In this document: positions 1 through 7,239 of the stretch, one piece after another
Position numbering within the stretch: the stretch's first letter is position 1
Layout: the number at the start of each line of letters is the position of its first letter
Source: Gammaproteobacteria bacterium
Lineage (GTDB): Bacteria > Pseudomonadota > Gammaproteobacteria > Pseudomonadales > Cellvibrionaceae
DNA: 34,042 nt
Direction of reading: 5' to 3'
Assembly: GCA_021151625.1 (NCBI GenBank)
Contig: JAGKWY010000080.1
Location: 1 to 34,042, forward strand
Notes under the pieces: model-generated
Told to the model about the DNA's origin: nothing
What the model saw: only the letters and a program-made list of their open reading frames with translations
Database searches by the model: none
Translations under genes and position numbers: made by a program

Positions 1-48
1 GCGCTCTTGCAACTGGCTCACTACCTGTGGAATCGGGCTATCGATCAT
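1..48 (-). CDS. N-terminal fragment of an unidentified protein
   Basis: An ATG at 46-48 on the minus strand opens a frame that reads MIDSPIPQVVSQLQER and leaves the window at base 1. A purine-rich stretch (AAGGATAAGAAG) lies directly upstream and could serve as ribosome binding site. Sixteen residues are too few to assign a family. The gene would be divergent from argS, with about 177 bases between the two starts. Confidence 0.4.
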   Translation of the reverse strand, partial: MIDSPIPQVVSQLQER

Positions 49-225
49 CTTCTTATCCTTATGCAAGTTGAGGGTTGAGAGGAAGGCTAAAAACAGTGGT
101 TTGAGTATAGCCATAACCCATGGCATCCCCCACCCCGCGCAGGTACAATTCCCACCCTTATTCTGTATCACCCCATTTGACCGGCCCCGTTGGCCATTTT
201 TCCAGCAAACTGCGACCCCGAATTT

Positions 226-1965
226 ATGAATATCCGCGAATTACTGAACCAGAAAGTCCTTGCCGCCATGGCCGCCTGCGGTGTACCTGCCGATATGCCA
301 GCCCTGATTGCCCCGGGTAAAAAAGCCGGTTTTGGCGATTACCAGGCCAACTGTGCCATGGGCGCCGCCAAAGCCATGGGCACCAACCCGCGCGAACTGG
401 CCACCAGAATTGTGGCCGCGCTGGATCTGGAGGGTATCGCCGGGAAACTGGAAATCGCTGGCCCCGGGTTTATCAATATCGACCTCAAGCCCGAATGGCT
501 GGGTGAGCAAATTGCCAGGGCGCAAACTGATGCTCGCTTGCAAGTCAGTACTGCCGACCAACCGCAAACCGTAGTGATCGACTATTCCGGTCCCAACCTC
601 GCCAAAGAAATGCACGTCGGCCATCTGCGCTCCACCATTATTGGCGACTCACTCGCACGCCTGCTGGAATTCCTTGGTCATAAAGTCATTCGTCAAAACC
701 ACGTGGGCGATTGGGGCACCCAATTCGGTATGTTGATTGCCGAACTCGAGGAACAACTCGGTGCGAGTGGCGATGCCGAAATGCAATTGAAAGACCTGGA
801 AGTGTTTTACCAGCAAGCCAAAAAACATTTTGATGACGATGAAGCCTTTGCCAACAAAGCGCGCGAATACGTTGTGCGCCTGCAAGGTGGCGATGAAAAA
901 ATGCTGAAGCTGTGGCAACAATTTAAAGAAGTGTCGCTGCATCACTCCACCGAGATTTACGAAAAACTCAACGTAACCCTGCGCGATGAAAACGTGCGCG
1001 GCGAAAGTTTTTACAACGATGATCTCGCACCGCTCGTAAAAGAATTGCAGGACAAAAAACTTGCGGTAGAAGATAACGGCGCGCAAGTGGTATTCCTGGA
1101 AGAGCTTGCGGATAAAGAAGGCAATCCATCTCCGGTTATTATCCAGAAACAAGGCGGCGGTTTTTTGTATGCCACCACCGATCTGGCTGCACTGCGCTAC
1201 CGTGTAAATACATTGAAAGCGAACCGCATTATGTATTTTATCGATGCGCGCCAATCGCTGCATATGCAACAAGTGTTTACCATCTCGCGTAAAGCCGGCT
1301 TTGTCGATAACAGCGTAAGCCTGGAACACCTCGCTTTTGGCACCATGATGGGCAGCGATGGTAAACCATTCAAAACCCGCACCGGTGGTACCGTTAAACT
1401 TGCAGAATTGTTGGTAGAAGCGGTTGAACGCGCTGGTGCAGTAGTAAGCGAGAAAAATCCGGAATTATCTGCAACCGATATTGCCGAGATTTCACGCAAA
1501 GTGGGTATAGGCGCAGTCAAATATGCCGACCTGTGTAAAACCCGCACCAACGATTATGTATTCAGCTGGGAATCCATGCTCAGCTTTGAAGGCAATACTG
1601 CGCCCTATTTGCAATATGCATTTACGCGCGTACAAAGTATTTTCCGCAAAGCGGGCGTTGCACCAGAATCGCTGCAGAACGCAATTATCATCGGCACCGA
1701 ACAGGAAAAAGCACTCGCGATTAAATTGCTGCAATTCAGTGAAGTATTGGATCAAGTCGCACGCGAAGCTCTACCGCATTTGCTTTGCACCTACTTGTAT
1801 GAAATCGCCAGCCTCTACATGACTTTCTACGAAGCCTGTCCGATTTTGAAAGACGGCATAGCACCAGACATTCGTGACAGCCGTTTGCGCCTGTGCCATT
1901 TGGTTGCCAGAACTATTGAACAAGGTTTGGATTTGTTAGGAATCGAGGTAATGGAGCGGATGTAA
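226..1965 (+). CDS. argS: Arginyl-tRNA synthetase
   Basis: This cytoplasmic class I aminoacyl-tRNA synthetase charges tRNA-Arg with arginine. The 579-residue product matches the usual length of about 577. The HIGH signature is seen as HVGH at residues 130-133, in the ArgS-typical context GPNLAKEMHVGHLRST. The second signature has the degenerate form usual in ArgS, GKPFKTR inside GSDGKPFKTRTGG, instead of KMSKS. The N-terminal additional domain (MNIRELLNQKV...FGDYQAN) and the C-terminal anticodon-binding domain are complete. I chose the ATG at 226 because MNIRELL aligns with the family N-terminus. An upstream in-frame ATG at 190 would add 12 residues, and neither start has a clear Shine-Dalgarno sequence. 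It appears monocistronic, with a terminator 27 bases downstream. Confidence 0.97.
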   Translation: MNIRELLNQKVLAAMAACGVPADMPALIAPGKKAGFGDYQANCAMGAAKAMGTNPRELATRIVAALDLEGIAGKLEIAGPGFINIDLKPEWLGEQIARAQTDARLQVSTADQPQTVVIDYSGPNLAKEMHVGHLRSTIIGDSLARLLEFLGHKVIRQNHVGDWGTQFGMLIAELEEQLGASGDAEMQLKDLEVFYQQAKKHFDDDEAFANKAREYVVRLQGGDEKMLKLWQQFKEVSLHHSTEIYEKLNVTLRDENVRGESFYNDDLAPLVKELQDKKLAVEDNGAQVVFLEELADKEGNPSPVIIQKQGGGFLYATTDLAALRYRVNTLKANRIMYFIDARQSLHMQQVFTISRKAGFVDNSVSLEHLAFGTMMGSDGKPFKTRTGGTVKLAELLVEAVERAGAVVSEKNPELSATDIAEISRKVGIGAVKYADLCKTRTNDYVFSWESMLSFEGNTAPYLQYAFTRVQSIFRKAGVAPESLQNAIIIGTEQEKALAIKLLQFSEVLDQVAREALPHLLCTYLYEIASLYMTFYEACPILKDGIAPDIRDSRLRLCHLVARTIEQGLDLLGIEVMERM

Positions 1966-1991
1966 TTCCACCCTTCCCTGAAAACAAAAAT

Positions 1992-2016
1992 GCCACGCAA
2001 CTGCGTGGCTTTTTTT
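1992..2016. terminator. Bidirectional terminator between argS and the GNAT gene
   Basis: The arms GCCACGC and GCGTGGC (1992-1998 and 2003-2009) form a 7-bp stem with a 4-base loop. A run of seven T follows on the plus strand, and an A-rich run (1981-1990) precedes it, so it can also terminate the converging minus-strand gene. It sits in the 72-base gap between two converging stops. Confidence 0.85.
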
Positions 2017-2037
2017 ATCGCACCATAACAATCATCT

Positions 2038-2448
2038 TTATGTAATTCGCATATACATACCCGCAGACTTGGGCAATTCAGAAAGCGTAAAACCAAACTT
2101 CTTATAAAACTCAGGCGTAAAATGATCGGCCATTAAACTTATGTAAGCAGTACTTGGCGCATTTTCATTTAACCATCGAACCAAATCCCGCATAATCATT
2201 GAACCAACGCCTTTCTTCTGATGCTCTGGCAGCACAGCCATATCCGTGATTTCAAAAAAACAGCCTCCATCACCAATGACTCTACCAATACCTATTTTCT
2301 GCGACCCCCAATAAACAACCACGCTGTGCAAACCATTTGCCAAACCAATCCGGGCTGCTTCAAGTGACTTCCTGGATAGACCTGACTTGCAGCGAATATC
2401 AATATATTCTTCAGCTTCCGGAATTTCGTGTTTTAGGATGTAGTCCAT
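2038..2448 (-). CDS. GNAT family N-acetyltransferase
   Basis: This is a small (136-residue) Gcn5-related acetyltransferase that would transfer acetyl from acetyl-CoA to an unknown amine substrate. The acetyl-CoA binding motif A is visible as HQKKGVGSMIM, preceded by the beta-strand FFEITDMAVLPE. The C-terminal half contains FYKKFGFTLSE, the usual GNAT motif B region. I chose the ATG at 2448 because GAGGAAAAT lies just upstream. The open frame continues to 2502 but has no ribosome binding site there. It follows the quinoprotein gene on the same strand with a 63-base gap, so co-transcription is possible. The substrate cannot be told from sequence. Confidence 0.88.
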   Translation of the reverse strand: MDYILKHEIPEAEEYIDIRCKSGLSRKSLEAARIGLANGLHSVVVYWGSQKIGIGRVIGDGGCFFEITDMAVLPEHQKKGVGSMIMRDLVRWLNENAPSTAYISLMADHFTPEFYKKFGFTLSELPKSAGMYMRIT

Positions 2449-2511
2449 ATTTTCCTCAATAAAAGAAAATGAAAATAGAAAGAACAGGGCTTGATCAAAC
2501 ACTTACACACA

Positions 2512-4686
2512 CTAGGGCAAACTAAACACTACCACACTCCCACCCGGTTTACTTTTTGGATTTTTTCCGCCGCCCGCACCTATAGCGACAAATTGTTTTC
2601 CATTTACCGAATAGGTTGCCGGTGTTGCTATGCCCGCCGCTGGAAGCGTAGTTTGCCAGAGCAAATTGCCAGTGTTTTTATCAAAGGCGCGAAATTGGTT
2701 ATCGTAGACTGTGGCTGCAATAAATAACAGGCCGCCTTTGGTCACCACTGCGCCGCCATAATTTTCACTGCCAGTATTTTTTAGTCCTTGCGCAACCAAT
2801 TCGGGATATTCACCAAAGGGTTGTGCCCACACATAATCACCGGAATTAACGTTGATGGCACTCAGCGTGCCCCAGGGTGGAGTTATTGCAGGGTAGCCAT
2901 CGCTATCAAGGAAACGCGTGTAACCGCCAAACACATAAGGGTCGCCGTCGGTGGAAGGATAATAAGGTGTATCTTTTTTTATTGCCTGCGCAGGATCACC
3001 ACTCAAATAACCTATGACTGCGGCAACATCTGTACTGGATAACTGCTTACCAAAACCCGGCATTCTGCCGTTGCCATTAATAATTTGATGTTGTAATTGC
3101 GCTTCACTCAAACGCGTATTCACACCAATTAATGCAGGAAATTCCGGTGGACTACCTTTGCGCTCTACACCATGACAAACCGCACAGTGATTTAAATAAA
3201 TCGCCTCTCCGCTATTACCAGCCAGCATAGGTGGGCGCTCTTTTACTTTTAAGATCCAGGCCATTTCATTGGCATTAACATAGAGCATTCCGGTATCCGG
3301 GTCATAGGCAGCACCGCCCCACTCAGCCCCACCATCCATACCGGGAAATAAAATAGTTCCCTGTAACGACGGCGGATCAAAGGGCCCGCGCGAACGCAAC
3401 CCGGAAAATATTTTTCTCGCGTCTTCATTTGCTTTTGAAGTGCGTGTAGTGAGCAAATCTTCCGTTAAATGTTGACGGGCAAATGGTTTGGGATGCACAG
3501 GCATTGTTTGCGCTGGTGCGGAAACTTCACCGGGAATATCTGACGCGGGAGGGGTCACTTGCGCGAGTGGATACAAGGATTCACCGGTTGTGCGATCCAA
3601 AATATAAATCACACCAGCTTTGGTTGTTTGCGCTACAGCAGGAATTTTTTTGCCATTACGCTCAACTGTGATAAGTGTCGGTGGCGTTGGTGGGTCCCTA
3701 TCCCACAAATCGTGTTTCACTAATTGGAAATGCCACAGGCGCTTGCCGGTGTTTGCATCCAACGCTACTAGAGATGTACCAAACAGGTTATCGCCCGTGC
3801 GATCACCACCGTAAAAATCTTTATCGCCCATACCAGCAGAAGCGAGCGGCGCAAATACCACACCTGTTTCAGGGTCAAGCGTTAAGCCAGACCAGGCATT
3901 TGCACCCTTCGCAGTTTTCCAGGCATCTTTCGGCCAGGTTTCATAACCAAATTCCCCTGGATGCGGAATAGTGTGAAATATCCACTGTTGTACACCGGTG
4001 CGCACATCATAAGCACGAATATGCCCGGGGGTATTACCGGTAGAGCCCATAACAATTAAATTTTTATACACCACGCCCGGTGAAACATTGCCGACATTAA
4101 CGCTATCAGTTTCGCGCCCTAATCCCTCACGTAAATCAACTCTCCCATCGTCACCAAAAGTTTTTATTAATTCACCTGTCTGAGCATTTACCGCCATTAG
4201 AAAACCACGAAAAGTAAACAGGATGCGTTCGTCATCACCTTCACGCCAATAGGAAATACCGCGCAAGCGCTGCTTGGTATTTATCGCTTCGCCAAACGCC
4301 GGATCAAAAACCCACTGCTGCTTACCGGTAGCCGCATTCAAGCAAAACAAGCGTCCTTTGGGTGAAACAAAATAAAAGGCACCATCAATAATCAATGGAT
4401 TGCTTTGCATATCCGATTGACTGCCGCCTTCACCAAAGGCATCGCCCGAATCAAACGTCCAGGCGACTTGCAAATCTTTAACATTATCTTTGTTGATTTG
4501 ATCGAGGGTCGAATAATGAGTGCCGTGGGGATTACCGTGATACCAGGGCCAATCTGCACCAGATTGCCAACTTGCACTGGTTTGACCGCCAGGGGTGTCG
4601 GTACCGCTCTGCTCACAAGCAGCCAACAGCGCGCCACTGATTAATGCGAAAGCGGTATATCGAATAAATGGGAGATATGAATTCAT
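2512..4686 (-). CDS. PQQ-dependent sugar/alcohol dehydrogenase lipoprotein with inserted cytochrome c domain
   Basis: This quinoprotein probably oxidises a sugar or alcohol in the periplasm and passes electrons to its own heme. Residues 1-24 form a lipoprotein signal (lipobox LAAC, lipidated Cys24). Propeller blades follow. HDLWDRD at 325-331 and the downstream QTTKAG match the active-site Asp and Lys regions of membrane glucose dehydrogenases (Gcd). A cytochrome c domain is inserted at about 490-565, with CAVCH at 501-505 and a likely axial Met in RMPGF. The propeller then resumes (PPWGTLSAIN, NYGGAVVT) to the end. The glucose/quinate-type family relation is fairly sure, but the substrate is not. 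A GTG start at 4701 is possible. ATG 4686 is preferred because of the weak TTAGGT site upstream and the normal signal peptide length. Confidence 0.88.
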   Translation of the reverse strand: MNSYLPFIRYTAFALISGALLAACEQSGTDTPGGQTSASWQSGADWPWYHGNPHGTHYSTLDQINKDNVKDLQVAWTFDSGDAFGEGGSQSDMQSNPLIIDGAFYFVSPKGRLFCLNAATGKQQWVFDPAFGEAINTKQRLRGISYWREGDDERILFTFRGFLMAVNAQTGELIKTFGDDGRVDLREGLGRETDSVNVGNVSPGVVYKNLIVMGSTGNTPGHIRAYDVRTGVQQWIFHTIPHPGEFGYETWPKDAWKTAKGANAWSGLTLDPETGVVFAPLASAGMGDKDFYGGDRTGDNLFGTSLVALDANTGKRLWHFQLVKHDLWDRDPPTPPTLITVERNGKKIPAVAQTTKAGVIYILDRTTGESLYPLAQVTPPASDIPGEVSAPAQTMPVHPKPFARQHLTEDLLTTRTSKANEDARKIFSGLRSRGPFDPPSLQGTILFPGMDGGAEWGGAAYDPDTGMLYVNANEMAWILKVKERPPMLAGNSGEAIYLNHCAVCHGVERKGSPPEFPALIGVNTRLSEAQLQHQIINGNGRMPGFGKQLSSTDVAAVIGYLSGDPAQAIKKDTPYYPSTDGDPYVFGGYTRFLDSDGYPAITPPWGTLSAINVNSGDYVWAQPFGEYPELVAQGLKNTGSENYGGAVVTKGGLLFIAATVYDNQFRAFDKNTGNLLWQTTLPAAGIATPATYSVNGKQFVAIGAGGGKNPKSKPGGSVVVFSLP

Positions 4687-4697
4687 AATCAAACCTA

Positions 4698-4736
4698 ACA
4701 CTGGTTTTTATTGTGATACAAACAAAAAACCAGTGT
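4698..4736 (-). promoter_or_regulatory. 12-bp perfect inverted repeat at the quinoprotein gene start
   Basis: ACACTGGTTTTT (4698-4709) pairs perfectly with AAAAACCAGTGT (4725-4736) around a 15-base loop. The repeat ends 12 bases before the chosen ATG, next to the presumed ribosome binding site. It could be an operator or a leader-mRNA hairpin that affects translation. It does not look like a terminator for the upstream small gene because no T-run follows on the minus strand. Confidence 0.5.
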
Positions 4737-4814
4737 AGGTAGTGAATGGGGTGAGTTCTAATTGCTTAACGAACCATTACACGAATGCCAGGCAGGTCTA
4801 TAACCCGCTTATTA

Positions 4815-5081
4815 CTATTCGTCAGTTTTCACAATTCGCTCCAGCCATACTCTTTGACCAGGATGATGGTCGCTAATTGTGTTTAGCGCAGCCTCTACCT
4901 GATCGCTATTTTCAGGATTAATTGAATAGGAAAAATGCGTTAATTCGATTCCCAATAATCGAATAGCATCCAGCTCTTGTTGACTCAATACACCGTCACC
5001 TACCCATACAGGATACTGCTGGTTAAATATCAATGGTCTCATTTCTTCATAGCCATTGCGGGTTGTTATAAAAATCACCAT
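4815..5081 (-). CDS. Small protein of unknown function
   Basis: I do not recognise this protein. The 88-residue product starts MVIFITTRNG, continues MRPLIFNQQYPVWVGDG, and ends with an acidic tail; it has no signal peptide or membrane segment. The frame is open to an ATG at 5141 (108 residues), with another ATG at 5096. I prefer 5081 because GGAAG lies seven bases upstream and the earlier starts have no such site. It lies 92 bases downstream of the CadC-like regulator gene on the same strand and 128 bases upstream of the quinoprotein gene. No partner can be inferred. Confidence 0.6.
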   Translation of the reverse strand: MVIFITTRNGYEEMRPLIFNQQYPVWVGDGVLSQQELDAIRLLGIELTHFSYSINPENSDQVEAALNTISDHHPGQRVWLERIVKTDE

Positions 5082-5173
5082 GAATCTGCTTCCCATTAAA
5101 TACTTATCAACACTTGAAATAGCCGTGCGCTCGTTAAACATTCAGCAATAGTCCAGATGATTTATAAATCAGG

Positions 5174-7057
5174 TCAACGTTTTACCATAATCGAAAACCT
5201 ATCCAAAGCCTGGCGATTTACTTTAATCCAGAATGAGAAATTTTCCGCCTCTTTAACAATAAACTGTTTATAGACTGGCATTTTTTCCGGTTGATTGGCT
5301 GCTTCATAAATTTTTAGCAGCGCGATTGATGCATCCAGCGCAGAGTATTTCTGCCCGCTTAAATTGGCCAATTTAAAAGCTGATAGCGCGTGCATTTCTG
5401 CTGGCGGCCAAGCTTGACGGGCGGCGTGAATATTGGAAACCATCAATTCTTCGGCTGCGTCCAGCTTGGTGGTACTTGCATATAAACTCAGGGCCTCATC
5501 CCAACGCGATTGTTTAATGAATAGCTGCGTTAGATGCTCCCGCGCACGATCCCTTTCCCACCATTTTTGATCGGCGGGTAATATGGCGAGCACCTTGCGA
5601 TAGTGTTTTTCTGCTGTTGTATCACTTTCGGCATACATACCCGCGTAAAAATATATCAACCCATAATGCTCACGCGCTTGTTGGGTTTGATCGAGTATAG
5701 ATTCCGCTCGCTCCAGATAAATCTGACGATCCTCTTTATTGCCGAATTTATTGGCTACCACAGAGAGATAAGAGCTGATACTCATTTCCAGCAATGGTTC
5801 TCGCGCCTGCTGTGCAAATTGCATGGAAAGAATTAACGCTTGTTTAAAAGCGTCGTAGTCCTGCTGCTCAAATGCCAGATAACTATAAGTTTGCTGTACC
5901 AAGGCCAGGTTGCGGTAATCTTGCTGTGCAGTAAATATTTCAAATGCCTTGCGCAAGGCAGCTGCGGCTTCAGCAAACAACGATTGCGCCATATAGGCAT
6001 TAGCCGCGATTACATAAGCATCGCCTTCACGGGTTTTATCATTGTGCACACGGGCTTTAGCAACAAGTTCATCCACTAATAAGATGGCGTTGTTGTGGTT
6101 GTCCGTGCGCGACTCGCTGTTTGCCAATGCGGCGAGCACCACTAGATCATCCGGAGCTTGCGAGTACAGGATTTTCAAGCGTGCATTGAGCAGGTTGGAG
6201 TCTGATTCATCTACCATCAAAATCCCGGAATTCACCACTAGCGCCAGATGCTTCTGCATTACATCCAGTAATTGCACTACATTTTTTGCGGAATGGCTGA
6301 CGGGCCAAGTGCCGCTTTTGCTTTTCAATAAATAGCGGATGGACACTTGCTGATCATGCATTCCCACCACCGCCGCCATTACCAGATCGCCCTGCGTTTG
6401 TTGCAGTAGTGAATTGATATATTTTTGGGGCCTATGAAAGAAATCCTGATAGTTGCTCACGCCACTCACCGCAACTGGCGCATAGCTTTCAGCACGATTA
6501 AGTGATTCCCATAGTGGCTGCACCAACTCTCTATTAATCGATGGGCTTTGCTGGTTGGTCGGCTCTATTAATAGCGGCAATAAAGCGATGCGTGTTAGTG
6601 CAGGCTCATCTTGCGGGCGCACCAACAGCATCGCCACCACACAAAGCACAACTATTGCAGGAATAGCCAATAACCAGACTCGTTTGCCGCGCACTGCACC
6701 AACAGGCGGAGGGGAGTTTGTTGCAGGTGATATTAATTCAGCGTTTGTATAGGGCTTAAGCTCAAGCTGCCATTGATACCCTTTTTTAGGAAAGGTCTTG
6801 ATGGCGTCATCGCCCAACAATGCACGCAGCACACTGATGTTTTGAAACACGGCCTGCTCGGAAACCACCTTGCCATTCCAGACTTGCTCCAGAATATCGT
6901 TCTTACTAAAGACCCGTTCCGGCTCGCTGAGAAACAGCGCGAGTAGCTTGGCTTCATTGTGGCGACAGCTAACAACCGCATTGTTTTTATAAAGAATGAG
7001 TTGTTCGGTGTCGAACATAAAATCATTAAATAGAAGTTTCATCGCGATAGCAGGCAT
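5174..7057 (-). CDS. CadC/ToxR-like membrane-anchored winged-helix regulator
   Basis: This is a one-component transcription regulator that senses on the periplasmic side and binds DNA in the cytoplasm. Residues 7-100 form an OmpR/PhoB-type winged helix (EAKLLALFLSEPERVFSK...QNISVLRALLGDD...TFPKKGYQW). A proline-rich linker follows, then one membrane helix at about 126-146 (WLLAIPAIVVLCVVAMLLV). The remaining 480 residues are periplasmic. Their C-terminal half is rich in helical pairs of the TPR type (for example ANAYMAQSLFAEAAAALRKAFEIF). The gene is divergent from the tandem SUMF1 protein, its most likely target. The start at 7057 (MPAIAMKLL) or 7042 (MKLLFND) cannot be decided, since neither has a good ribosome binding site. 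The signal sensed is unknown. Confidence 0.85.
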   Translation of the reverse strand: MPAIAMKLLFNDFMFDTEQLILYKNNAVVSCRHNEAKLLALFLSEPERVFSKNDILEQVWNGKVVSEQAVFQNISVLRALLGDDAIKTFPKKGYQWQLELKPYTNAELISPATNSPPPVGAVRGKRVWLLAIPAIVVLCVVAMLLVRPQDEPALTRIALLPLLIEPTNQQSPSINRELVQPLWESLNRAESYAPVAVSGVSNYQDFFHRPQKYINSLLQQTQGDLVMAAVVGMHDQQVSIRYLLKSKSGTWPVSHSAKNVVQLLDVMQKHLALVVNSGILMVDESDSNLLNARLKILYSQAPDDLVVLAALANSESRTDNHNNAILLVDELVAKARVHNDKTREGDAYVIAANAYMAQSLFAEAAAALRKAFEIFTAQQDYRNLALVQQTYSYLAFEQQDYDAFKQALILSMQFAQQAREPLLEMSISSYLSVVANKFGNKEDRQIYLERAESILDQTQQAREHYGLIYFYAGMYAESDTTAEKHYRKVLAILPADQKWWERDRAREHLTQLFIKQSRWDEALSLYASTTKLDAAEELMVSNIHAARQAWPPAEMHALSAFKLANLSGQKYSALDASIALLKIYEAANQPEKMPVYKQFIVKEAENFSFWIKVNRQALDRFSIMVKR

Positions 7058-7091
7058 TTCATTGTTATAGATTGCTTACAAATTCATTGAT

Positions 7092-7112
7092 TTGACCAAA
7101 AAACGGCCGTTT
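7092..7112 (+). promoter_or_regulatory. Palindrome in the divergent regulator/SUMF1 promoter region
   Basis: AAACGGCCGTTT (7101-7112) is a perfect 12-bp palindrome close to the middle of the 182-base divergent intergenic region. A TTGACC at 7092-7097 could be a -35 element for the plus-strand gene, but no convincing -10 is seen at the right distance. It is a candidate operator for the CadC-like regulator. Confidence 0.35.
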
Positions 7113-7239
7113 ATGACGATGAAAATTTCTCACCGTTTTCTCATCAACAAAAAATAGAAAAAAAATAAGATCTCACAGCAGGTATTTCATAGAGTCCGGC
7201 GGTAGCAATACATCTGCAAACCAACCAAAGGATTTATCT

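Noticed and set aside
649..1329. Long minus-strand frame inside argS
   Set aside because: It lies entirely within a fully conserved argS and has no recognisable protein features or ribosome binding site.
4710..4724. CRP binding site in the loop of the quinoprotein inverted repeat
   Set aside because: Only the half site TGTGA is present; the second half at the correct spacing is missing.
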